A DNA stretch of 7,555 nt from Thermoplasmata archaeon (GTDB lineage Archaea; Thermoplasmatota; E2; UBA202; JdFR-43), in the NCBI GenBank assembly GCA_021158865.1, contig JAGGSX010000161.1:1-7555 (forward strand), given 5' to 3'. The position numbers were made by a program, and so were the translations under genes. How positions within the stretch are numbered: the first letter of the stretch is position 1; each line of letters starts with the position of its first letter. Under the pieces are notes generated by a model. The model saw nothing but the letters and a program-made list of their open reading frames with translations. It had not been told where the DNA came from and made no database searches. Shown piece after piece: positions 1 through 5,520 of the stretch.

Positions 1-32
1 ATTATTTTCTTTTGGTTCTTATAATTTTTTTT

Positions 33-575
33 TTAATTTATTTTGTCTGTATAAATTAGTTTATTTTCTTTTGTATCATACCTATATGGATATGAAAATA
101 CCGACAACGTTACAACATGCTTGCCATTGTATAATCCTACTGTGGCTCTCCATTCCACCCATTTCTCTGGATATATCTCTCCTTTACTATAGACATCTCC
201 TTCTTTTATTACTGGCTTTTCATTTGAATTTAGCAAAGTTAAGGTTGGATATGGAGCTATTTTTTTATCTAATTTCATTTCATTTACATTTCCTATAGAT
301 GATTTCACAGCAACTTTTGTTCCAGCAGGAAAATGAAAGATAGCAACTTTATATGGCATTATTGGATAACCTTCTCGCATCGTTGCTTGGGCATTGTTTG
401 CAGATACTATGAGATAGTTTCCTTCGCTTTTCACTTCTGGTGGAGAAAATGTATATGTCTTTTCTATTACATTTTGTGCGGTATTTTTTGCAATCTCTTT
501 TACATTATTTATTCCTGCTAGGCTGGCACCAAATAAAAACATACTCATCAACATAATTGCTATTGCCTTTCTCAT
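33..575 (-). CDS. Secreted protein resembling an isolated C25 (gingipain-type) peptidase propeptide
   Basis: The product is 180 residues when started at the ATG at 575, which has an SD-like GAGG (582-585) six bases upstream. A longer TTG start at 587 would overlap that SD. Residues 1-18 form a signal peptide: RK, a hydrophobic run, then a cleavage-like A-S-L-A before G-I-N-N. The remainder follows the pattern of C25 propeptide domains: a G-Y-P-I-M-P segment, then F-P-A-G-T-K-V, a Y-P-E-K-W-V-E-W-R segment, and a terminal Y-P-Y-R-Y-D-T-K-E-N-K-L strand. In the family this domain precedes a cysteine peptidase domain; here TAA (33-35) stops the protein at the end of the propeptide, so no catalytic residues are encoded in this frame. 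It may be a decayed peptidase gene, a stand-alone propeptide-like secreted protein, or the 5' part of a split gene continuing beyond the window. Family assignment is from recalled motifs. Confidence 0.65.
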   Translation of the reverse strand: MRKAIAIMLMSMFLFGASLAGINNVKEIAKNTAQNVIEKTYTFSPPEVKSEGNYLIVSANNAQATMREGYPIMPYKVAIFHFPAGTKVAVKSSIGNVNEMKLDKKIAPYPTLTLLNSNEKPVIKEGDVYSKGEIYPEKWVEWRATVGLYNGKHVVTLSVFSYPYRYDTKENKLIYTDKIN

Positions 576-581
576 TTTAAT

Positions 582-585
582 CCTC
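582..585 (-). promoter_or_regulatory. Shine-Dalgarno site deciding the start of the C25-propeptide gene
   Basis: GAGG reads on the minus strand with a six-base A/T spacer to the ATG at 575. It lies directly after the upstream in-frame TTG (587), so a ribosome bound here would initiate at 575. Confidence 0.6.
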
Positions 586-605
586 AAACATGTAATTTTT
601 TCTCA

Positions 606-613
606 TTATTAAA
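606..613 (-). promoter_or_regulatory. Candidate TATA box for the C25-propeptide gene
   Basis: TTTAATAA on the minus strand would place a transcription start near 585, at the edge of the SD. A second possible box, TAATTAAA at 628-635, would give a leader of about 30 nt. Either is plausible in such AT-rich DNA, and read-through from tsr3 99 nt upstream is also possible. Confidence 0.3.
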
Positions 614-644
614 ACTATCGGCTCTCTTTAATTAGATGAAGAGC

Positions 645-649
645 AAAAA
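645..649 (-). terminator. Possible weak T-run terminator after tsr3
   Basis: A run of five T on the minus strand lies about 25 nt past the tsr3 stop, in the 99-nt gap before the next gene. Archaeal termination often uses such runs, but this one is short and has no supporting structure. Confidence 0.2.
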
Positions 650-674
650 CTTATTTGAGAGAAGAGAATATCGC

Positions 675-1178
675 CTACTCCAAATATTCATTCATTGCCT
701 TTATGACTTCCTTACTATTTTTTGCTTTTTTATAATCTTTTAGCGGCAACTCATTTAACTTTATGAAGCCCAATCCCCATTTAAATTTACTCAATAAAAG
801 ACTTGCATACTCTTCCTCGCCAAGTATATAGAGGGCGGAGGCAAGCGCCTCCACAGTGCTCAATTTCAAAACTTTCCCATAGTTTACTGGATTTGCAGCA
901 ATTAAAAATGGCAATGCTCTTATATTCTTATTTCTAACTTTTGAAAATATGTGCTCAGCATTTTTCCATGAACAATCTATAGCAGATATACTCTTAAAAT
1001 TTTTATCTTCAGGTGACAAAGCTTTTTTTGAAAATGGACTGAGCAAAATCGAATTTTTTGGAATTTGGTTAAGCCTATTAACAATTTTTATTAATCCAAA
1101 CCTCGCCAGTTTTTTTGCCGTACATTTTTTTGGGTCATCTTCTCCAGCATGGTATACATACAATTTATACATTTTCAT
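675..1178 (-). CDS. tsr3: Tsr3, small-subunit rRNA aminocarboxypropyltransferase
   Basis: This 167-residue protein belongs to the Tsr3/DUF367 family. Those enzymes transfer the 3-amino-3-carboxypropyl group of S-adenosylmethionine to a modified uridine in helix 31 of small-subunit rRNA, a late ribosome-maturation step in the cytoplasm. Diagnostic segments are all present in order: D-D-P-K-K-C-T-A-K-K-L (14-24), I-L-L-S-P (44-48) and L-S-P-E-D (54-58), D-C-S-W (68-71), L-P-F-L-I-A-A-N-P-V-N-Y-G (89-101), K-L-S-T-V-E-A-L-A-S-A-L-Y-I (105-118), F-K-W-G (132-135) and the terminal Y-K. Length matches archaeal members and the protein looks intact. The start at 1178 lies 14 nt inside the end of the upstream cupin gene, implying translational coupling; ATG at 1172 is an alternative that shortens it by two residues. 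The stop is TAG. Confidence 0.95.
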   Translation of the reverse strand: MKMYKLYVYHAGEDDPKKCTAKKLARFGLIKIVNRLNQIPKNSILLSPFSKKALSPEDKNFKSISAIDCSWKNAEHIFSKVRNKNIRALPFLIAANPVNYGKVLKLSTVEALASALYILGEEEYASLLLSKFKWGLGFIKLNELPLKDYKKAKNSKEVIKAMNEYLE

Positions 1179-1536
1179 CTAATATCTCTTCATTTTCAAC
1201 TCTCCACGCAGGATCGACTATGCATAAAAAAGCAAGGGTTTCATTGCCAATATTTTTAATTTGTTGTATTGAGCCAGGAGGAATGTAAATAATGTTTCCT
1301 TTGCGAACTTCTCTCCATTCATCATCTATACGCATTTTTCCATTCCCCTCTAAAATATAATATACTTCGGTGCTTTTAAGCCTATGGGGTAATGTTATTC
1401 CTCCAGGTGACACTTTGGCATGAGCAAGACTATACCTTATCTTTACATCATCTTTTAATGGGCTCAGTAATTCTTTCAGGATTGTATTATCCTTAGAGAC
1501 TATCTCCCTACAATTTCTTATATCTTTTACAAGCAT
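1165..1536 (-). CDS. Single-domain cupin protein with altered metal site
   Basis: The product is a small cytoplasmic cupin of 123 residues from ATG 1536. A TTG at 1593 would extend it by 19 residues, but that extension starts inside T-runs that look like the top6A terminator, and the preferred ATG has a TATA box at leaderless distance. Cupin motif 1 runs from G45 to G64 with exact spacing, but the usual H-x-H is H51-x-L53, with E57 kept. Motif 2 runs from G80 to N95 (I-P-P-G at 85-88), with Q91 where the metal-binding His normally sits. Two of the three canonical His ligands are therefore replaced. The ending C-I-V-D-P-A-W-R recalls a euryarchaeal cupin family known to me only as 'cupin domain protein'. 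Substrate and activity are unknown; a non-catalytic ligand-binding role or unusual metal site is possible. It overlaps tsr3 by 14 nt. Confidence 0.85.
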   Translation of the reverse strand: MLVKDIRNCREIVSKDNTILKELLSPLKDDVKIRYSLAHAKVSPGGITLPHRLKSTEVYYILEGNGKMRIDDEWREVRKGNIIYIPPGSIQQIKNIGNETLAFLCIVDPAWRVENEEILDENV

Positions 1537-1556
1537 TATTTTAATTTCATTTTGTT

Positions 1557-1564
1557 TATTTAAT
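1557..1564 (-). promoter_or_regulatory. TATA box for the cupin-tsr3 transcript (leaderless)
   Basis: ATTAAATA on the minus strand, within a longer A/T stretch (1556-1569), leaves 20 nt to the ATG at 1536. No SD precedes that ATG. The exact octamer was chosen partly because its spacing matches other promoters in the window, so its boundaries are uncertain. Confidence 0.5.
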
Positions 1565-1591
1565 ATATTCGGTATGTGAAGTTTGCAAAGC

Positions 1592-1606
1592 AAAAAGAAT
1601 ATAAAA
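1592..1606 (-). terminator. T-rich terminator of top6B-top6A
   Basis: Two runs of five T on the minus strand (1602-1606 and 1592-1596) lie 20-35 nt after the top6A stop and before the cupin promoter. This is typical of archaeal oligo-T termination. Confidence 0.5.
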
Positions 1607-1626
1607 ATATTTAATTCAATATAATC

Positions 1627-2709
1627 TTACATCTCATATCCCATCTCTGCTAATTTTTCTGGCAGATAAACATCAGTAACATAATTTAGCCCATATTTCG
1701 CTAATGCTTGCTGTTCTGATTTTTTCTTTACTTCAAGTTGCGTTTTTATCTCATTTATCCAGAATTCATCATGGAAACGGGGGTCATTGAGCTCTGATTT
1801 CAATGCATTTATATCTTCTTTTGTTAATTCATCTGATGGCAATTCGTATGCAAGTATATCAGATGGTGTCACTCCTAAAAATTGGGCTGAAGGCGTTGCA
1901 AGATATTCAGAGATGTGTGCCGTCTTTATAGCTCCATAAGCAACACTTGCAAATATGCGATAACTCCACGGATCGCCATCTGTAAATACTATAACTGGCA
2001 AATTTAATTCTTCATTCAATCTTTTTATGAATCTCCTCGTGCTTCTTGCAGGTTGTCCTTTTAAGTGGATAAGTATTGAATTGCTTTTTTCATCAAATTC
2101 ATTTTCAACCAAGCGGTCAAACATACCTCCCGTCTCTATTGCTATAATTTTATTGGCATTTGTTTCAATAAATTTTATTTTCTCTTTTTCAACATTATAT
2201 GGAATACTGTAGCCACTGTCTCCAACATCATCCTGACAATGTATTCTACGTTTCTCTCCTTTTCTTGTTCTTTCTTCTATAACGATATCGCCAATAACAC
2301 GGGCGCCGTCTTCTTCAGGACGCAATTTTAAATCTTCTCTAAGTTTTTTTGTTAAAATTTCTAAGTCTTCTGCAAGTTTATCTGATTCATCTTGTGTATA
2401 AAATTTAGCTTCTCCCCATCCCTCTGAAATATAATATAGCTCTCTTAAAGTTGATGTCTTATGTTGTTCAATCATCTGGCGTATGAAATCAAGGGTATAG
2501 ACTGTTCTCAAAATCATGTAAGCCCCTGGCAATGAAACTGCCGATCTCGTTATCCTTTGGTTGCCGTATTTCCACACCCTATAACGTTCATCAAATCTTA
2601 TATTGCTTTTTGTTCTTGCTGGCAATTGCAAATTTGGTATTCTCGATTTCTCTAAATCATCATAAATTTTTTCTGCAATAGATTTCAATTCTTTCAATAC
2701 ATCATTCAT
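1627..2709 (-). CDS. top6A: DNA topoisomerase VI subunit A (Spo11-like DNA-cleaving subunit)
   Basis: This 360-residue protein is the DNA-cleaving subunit of the type IIB topoisomerase, an A2B2 enzyme that relaxes and decatenates DNA using ATP. The winged-helix 5Y-CAP domain carries L-R-E-L-Y-Y (88-93); by comparison with Spo11, Y93 should be the tyrosine that attacks the DNA. The Toprim domain has its metal-binding acids at E192 (A-I-E-T-G-G-M-F) and D244/D246 (F-T-D-G-D-P-W-S-Y). The conserved segments H-L-K-G-Q-P-A-R-S-T-R-R and A-Y-G-A-I-K-T-A-H are intact. Length is normal. The ATG directly follows the top6B stop with no spacer, and an AAGGTGA SD lies inside the end of top6B, so the subunits are translated from one message in balanced amounts. 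All expected catalytic residues are present. Confidence 0.97.
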   Translation of the reverse strand: MNDVLKELKSIAEKIYDDLEKSRIPNLQLPARTKSNIRFDERYRVWKYGNQRITRSAVSLPGAYMILRTVYTLDFIRQMIEQHKTSTLRELYYISEGWGEAKFYTQDESDKLAEDLEILTKKLREDLKLRPEEDGARVIGDIVIEERTRKGEKRRIHCQDDVGDSGYSIPYNVEKEKIKFIETNANKIIAIETGGMFDRLVENEFDEKSNSILIHLKGQPARSTRRFIKRLNEELNLPVIVFTDGDPWSYRIFASVAYGAIKTAHISEYLATPSAQFLGVTPSDILAYELPSDELTKEDINALKSELNDPRFHDEFWINEIKTQLEVKKKSEQQALAKYGLNYVTDVYLPEKLAEMGYEM

Positions 2710-4563
2710 TTATTCACCTTCCCATTTCTCGGCTCCAATAACATATACAGGATTTATACCATCAACATAGATATTATTTTCATCAAAATCCGTATTTAAA
2801 ATAAATTTAAATTCTCTTTTTTCAGATGGTTTTATTTTTTCGACTTTCCACTTCATATAATTTTCTCCAATTTTCTCTGGTTCTGGAATTGCTTTTACTA
2901 AATATTTTTTAGATGGAATTTCCACATATAAATCAAAAGTATGGATGGCTTTTCTATAATTTGTTACATTTATTCTGCTTTCGGTTAAATTTCCATTGCT
3001 ATTAACAGAATCATCAATCCATACAATATTCATTATTTGCGTTATGACATCATCTATAGGAGGGATGGGCTTGCCAAGAGTGGCAGCAACTTTTTTGGCT
3101 ATCTCCGGTAAAATCTTTGATATCAGCAAAAATTTATTCTCCGCTTTAGCTCTCTTTTTCTTCTTTGATAAATGAGCCTTCATTTTCCTTGCGCATTGTT
3201 GCAACGACAGTTTTACTTCCCTCTCAATTTCCTCAACATGTGCTATGGCTTCTTTTGATTCAGATGTGAATGGAACATTAACAGATGCAACATGAACCAA
3301 TATTATAGCTGGGCCATAAGGTATGCCTTTTCCTCCCTTTTGCTCCAGCCCATAGCGGCGCCAGTCCATATTTTTTATCGCTTCAGTTATAACACATGCT
3401 CCTTCTTGATAAAGCAATGGAACTTTATTTGCAAATCTTAATATCTCTATCCTTTCATCCCTTGGCAAATTTCCACCATACACTATTCCTGTTTCAACCA
3501 TAAATGGTATTCCACGAAAAATGCATGGCATTCTTTTATTTGTTGATATAAATTCTGGAGAAAGCTGGCTTGTTTCTTTTCTTAATCCTCTTTTAATCAA
3601 ATTTTCTCCTATTGGCGAGAGGCAATCTGTAGGAGGAGATATAAATTTAATTTTTTTAAAAGATTCTATAATTCTTTTTGCTTTTTCAATTCCAATTTCT
3701 TTTGGTGATATATTTGTATCTACATTTGCAAGGGATAAAACTTCTTTTGCCTTTTGAGGACTGATTGAAGAAAATTCTTTTGAAAGAAAGGCGACCATTT
3801 TTTTTGCATTTGTTTCTTTTAGCATTTTTATCAGTGTTCCTATTTCCACCCCATAAGGATGAGGCTTTATTTCCTTTGGTTGTTCTGGTAATTCATAGGC
3901 AACCCTATCAAAAACATTTTTTGTTCCATCAGGCTCAATAAAAATTATTTTTGCATGAGGATTTACAATTGCAGTATTTTTTAAATATCCATATACAGAT
4001 TGCTTCCTATTCTTAACATATTTTCCTTTTATATAAAATCCAATCTTTGTTCCAGATTTTTTATCCCAATGCATAAGTTCTTCTTTTACAATATGAGGAC
4101 GATTTCTTTTTGTATCTATAAGCAATTCATAGCTATGGGCGGGTAAATTTTCTCCTATTTTTGATATGACATTGATTGGTTTTCCAGTTGTAAGCTGGGA
4201 ATATAAAACAACAGCAGATATTCCAATACCTTGTTGCCCTCTTGACTGTTTCAAGCTATGGAAACGCGAGCCATATAATAACCTTCCAAATACATTTGGA
4301 ATCTGCTTTTTTACTATTCCAGGTCCATTATCTTCAATCTCTATTCTATATTCATTTTCTCCAGCTTCTTCAATTTTTATAATTATATCTGGCAGTATCC
4401 CTGCTTCTTCACATGCATCCAAAGAATTATCAACAGCTTCTTTAACACTTGTAATTAAAGCTCTTGTTAGATTATCAAAGCCCAATATCTGCCTATTCCT
4501 TTCAAAAAATTCTGCTATGGATATCTCCTTCTGCTTTTTTGCAAGTTCTTCTGCTATTGGCAT
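2710..4563 (-). CDS. top6B: DNA topoisomerase VI subunit B (GHKL ATPase)
   Basis: This 617-residue protein is the ATPase half of topo VI; ATP-driven dimerisation opens and closes the gate around DNA cut by subunit A. The GHKL domain spans about residues 1-220: E-A-V-D-N (42-46) with presumed catalytic base E42 and Mg-binding N46, D-N-G-P-G-I (78-83), and the ATP lid G-S-R-F-H-S-L-K-Q-S-R-G-Q-Q-G-I-G (98-114). A helix-two-turn-helix region follows (about 230-305), then the S5-fold transducer with the switch-lysine motif S-E-S-K-E-A-I-A (K437), a long basic helix with K-K-K-K-R (467-471), and a C-terminal domain (about 500-617) of the kind found in longer euryarchaeal subunits. The ATG at 4563 has no SD but has a TATA box at leaderless distance. 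It is the first gene of the top6B-top6A operon and appears intact. Confidence 0.97.
   Translation of the reverse strand: MPIAEELAKKQKEISIAEFFERNRQILGFDNLTRALITSVKEAVDNSLDACEEAGILPDIIIKIEEAGENEYRIEIEDNGPGIVKKQIPNVFGRLLYGSRFHSLKQSRGQQGIGISAVVLYSQLTTGKPINVISKIGENLPAHSYELLIDTKRNRPHIVKEELMHWDKKSGTKIGFYIKGKYVKNRKQSVYGYLKNTAIVNPHAKIIFIEPDGTKNVFDRVAYELPEQPKEIKPHPYGVEIGTLIKMLKETNAKKMVAFLSKEFSSISPQKAKEVLSLANVDTNISPKEIGIEKAKRIIESFKKIKFISPPTDCLSPIGENLIKRGLRKETSQLSPEFISTNKRMPCIFRGIPFMVETGIVYGGNLPRDERIEILRFANKVPLLYQEGACVITEAIKNMDWRRYGLEQKGGKGIPYGPAIILVHVASVNVPFTSESKEAIAHVEEIEREVKLSLQQCARKMKAHLSKKKKRAKAENKFLLISKILPEIAKKVAATLGKPIPPIDDVITQIMNIVWIDDSVNSNGNLTESRINVTNYRKAIHTFDLYVEIPSKKYLVKAIPEPEKIGENYMKWKVEKIKPSEKREFKFILNTDFDENNIYVDGINPVYVIGAEKWEGE
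2714..2720 (-). promoter_or_regulatory. Shine-Dalgarno site of top6A inside the end of top6B
   Basis: AAGGTGA on the minus strand, with GGTG ending five bases before the ATG at 2709, overlaps the last codons of top6B. It supports the annotated start and translational coupling. Confidence 0.65.
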
Positions 4564-4582
4564 TTATGATTATATTATATCT

Positions 4583-4590
4583 TAAATAAA
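4583..4590 (-). promoter_or_regulatory. TATA box of top6B-top6A (leaderless)
   Basis: TTTATTTA on the minus strand leaves 19 nt to the ATG at 4563, and no SD lies between. Transcription would start at or very near the ATG. Confidence 0.55.
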
Positions 4591-4627
4591 GATTTTTCTA
4601 ATAAATTGCTTTATTAAAAATGTAAAG

Positions 4628-4635
4628 TTTTATAC
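4628..4635 (+). promoter_or_regulatory. Distal candidate TATA box of the membrane protein-regulator pair
   Basis: TTTTATAC lies in a short AAGT/ACTT inverted repeat (4625-4637) and would start transcription near 4655-4658. This gives a leader of about 65-90 nt, or a leaderless GTG start at 4658. Confidence 0.4.
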
Positions 4636-4650
4636 TTCGAATTAAAAAAA

Positions 4651-4679
4651 GCATGAAGTGAATTTATCTCATCTTATGC
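4651..4679 (+). promoter_or_regulatory. Imperfect dyad downstream of the distal promoter, possible operator
   Basis: The arms GCATGAAGTGA (4651-4661) and TCATCTTATGC (4669-4679) pair at 8 of 11 positions around a 7-nt spacer. They cover the predicted transcription start. The position suits an operator, possibly for the winged-helix protein encoded downstream, but the match could arise by chance in AT-rich DNA. Confidence 0.3.
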
Positions 4680-4683
4680 AGAA

Positions 4684-4693
4684 GCAAATTTGC
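4684..4693 (+). promoter_or_regulatory. Perfect 10-bp palindrome between the two candidate promoters
   Basis: GCAAATTTGC is a perfect palindrome lying 12 nt before the proximal TATA-like box. It could be a second operator half or separate binding site. Its function is unproven. Confidence 0.25.
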
Positions 4694-4705
4694 CATACTA
4701 AATTT

Positions 4706-4713
4706 TTTATATT
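4706..4713 (+). promoter_or_regulatory. Proximal candidate TATA box of the membrane protein-regulator pair
   Basis: TTTATATT, at the end of a six-T run, would start transcription around 4730-4735, next to the AGGAGGTG at 4731-4738. If used, the ATG at 4724 would not be in the message. Confidence 0.35.
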
Positions 4714-4723
4714 AGCCTTATAT

Positions 4724-4984
4724 ATGAAAAAGGAGGTGTTTAATATTCAGGAAATATTGCTATTTTTATCGGTTGTGGTAGCGGGCATCTCATTGATTTT
4801 ATTTGTAATTTCGTTAATTTCGTTCAAGAGAATCAATGAGGTAAAGCTTTTATTCATAAGTCTTGCATTTCTATTTTTCTTTATAAAAACGATTGTTTTT
4901 TTATTCATAAAAAGCGGTATTGACATGATGCTATTCGATTTAATAATAATTGCACTTTTGTATGTGGCGGCTGCTAAAAAATGA
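4724..4984 (+). CDS. Small three-helix membrane protein coupled to a winged-helix regulator
   Basis: From ATG 4724 the protein is 86 residues: a short N-terminus and three hydrophobic helices at about 9-34, 41-62 and 66-82, joined by a basic loop (S-F-K-R-I-N-E-V-K) and a short loop (I-K-S-G-I-D), ending in K-K. I recognise no catalytic or ligand-binding motif. The start is uncertain. GTG at 4658 would add 22 residues and sits at leaderless distance from a TATA box. A near-perfect SD at 4731-4738 instead favours ATT 4745. All options keep the three helices. Its TGA overlaps the ATG of the next gene (ATGA, 4981-4984), so the two are translationally coupled. Small multi-helix membrane proteins beside winged-helix regulators also occur in haloarchaea; a role in sensing or tethering for the regulator is inference. 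Confidence 0.65.
   Translation: MKKEVFNIQEILLFLSVVVAGISLILFVISLISFKRINEVKLLFISLAFLFFFIKTIVFLFIKSGIDMMLFDLIIIALLYVAAAKK
4731..4738 (+). promoter_or_regulatory. Very strong Shine-Dalgarno sequence lying inside the membrane-protein reading frame
   Basis: AGGAGGTG matches the archaeal anti-SD at eight consecutive bases. It lies after the ATG at 4724, not before it. The only in-frame codon at proper distance is ATT at 4745 (six-base spacer), which suggests either a rare ATT start or chance resemblance within codons for K-K-E-V. Confidence 0.5.
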
Positions 4985-5511
4985 AGGAAGACTATCTTGC
5001 TCTGGAAACAAGAAGAAAAATTTACAATTTGATTGATAGCTCGCCAGGTCTTCATAAAAGGGAAATTGCCAGAAAGCTGGACATGTCATTGAGCACAATT
5101 GATTACCATCTGCATTATATGGAAAAAAAGAATGTTGTTGTTTCCAGAATGGATGGAAAATATAAGAGATATTTTATTTCCAAGGAAATGGCGAAAGGGG
5201 ATAAAAAAATTTTTTCCATGTTAAGACAGGAAGTGCCACGCAAAATTGTTATGTTTATCCTTTTGAATCCGAGGACAATACATAAAGAGATATGCAAGCA
5301 TGTAAAAAAGGCGCCATCGACAGTATCATTTCACATGAAAAAATTAATTGAAGCGGGTGTTGTTGAAGAAATATCTCTCGGAAAGGAAAAAGCTTATGTT
5401 GTGAAAAATGAGGATAGAGTTGCAAAATTACTCATGATGTATAAAAGCACATTTTTAGATAAGGCGGTTGATAAATTCATAGATGCATGGGCTTCTTTTG
5501 GAAAAAAATAA
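4981..5511 (+). CDS. Tandem winged helix-turn-helix transcriptional regulator
   Basis: This 176-residue basic cytoplasmic protein contains two winged-helix domains in series. Domain 1 (about 5-68) has L-H-K-R-E-I-A-R-K-L, then recognition-helix-like S-L-S-T-I-D-Y-H-L-H-Y-M and a wing ending Y-K-R-Y-F. Domain 2 (about 75-142) repeats the plan: I-H-K-E-I-C-K-H-V, A-P-S-T-V-S-F-H-M-K-K-L, and a wing ending E-K-A-Y-V-V. A helical tail (143-176) follows. Both resemble ArsR/MarR-type archaeal regulators, and one chain could recognise a dyad by itself. No metal-binding Cys cluster is seen (one Cys, in domain 2), so there is no sign of metal sensing. There is no SD; initiation probably depends on ribosomes terminating at the overlapping TGA of the membrane-protein gene. 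The dyads upstream of the pair are candidate autoregulatory sites. Targets are unknown. Confidence 0.85.
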   Translation: MKEDYLALETRRKIYNLIDSSPGLHKREIARKLDMSLSTIDYHLHYMEKKNVVVSRMDGKYKRYFISKEMAKGDKKIFSMLRQEVPRKIVMFILLNPRTIHKEICKHVKKAPSTVSFHMKKLIEAGVVEEISLGKEKAYVVKNEDRVAKLLMMYKSTFLDKAVDKFIDAWASFGKK

Positions 5512-5520
5512 TTATTTTTT
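5503..5520. terminator. Bidirectional terminator: perfect palindrome spanning two abutting stop codons
   Basis: AAAAAATAATTATTTTTT is a perfect 18-bp palindrome centred between the two stop codons of convergent genes. The terminal Lys-Lys codons of each gene supply the T-run downstream of the other: six T (5515-5520) for the plus-strand regulator, and seven T (5502-5508 read on the minus strand) for the surface protein. Confidence 0.6.

Noticed and set aside
25..34. Ten-base homopolymer next to the C25-propeptide stop, as a frameshift sequencing error
   Set aside because: The TAA uses bases at the beginning of the run as read on the minus strand, so changing the run length would not remove the stop. 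Only an upstream change would, and single insertions upstream still meet a stop within about 15 codons.
576..587. TTG start extending the C25-propeptide protein by four residues
   Set aside because: The TTG overlaps the GAGG Shine-Dalgarno that serves the ATG at 575, and the signal peptide is better formed from that ATG.
1537..1593. TTG start extending the cupin by 19 residues
   Set aside because: The TTG lies in T-runs that look like the top6A terminator, and the ATG at 1536 has its own TATA box. Recalled family members begin near this Met.
4166..4585. Plus-strand open frame of 139 codons antisense to the ATPase domain of top6B
   Set aside because: It is the shadow of a strongly conserved minus-strand gene, with no promoter or recognisable protein.
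4747..5055. Minus-strand open frame antisense to the membrane-protein gene
   Set aside because: The plus-strand frame has coherent transmembrane helices and a coupled downstream gene. The antisense frame shows no start signal or family resemblance.
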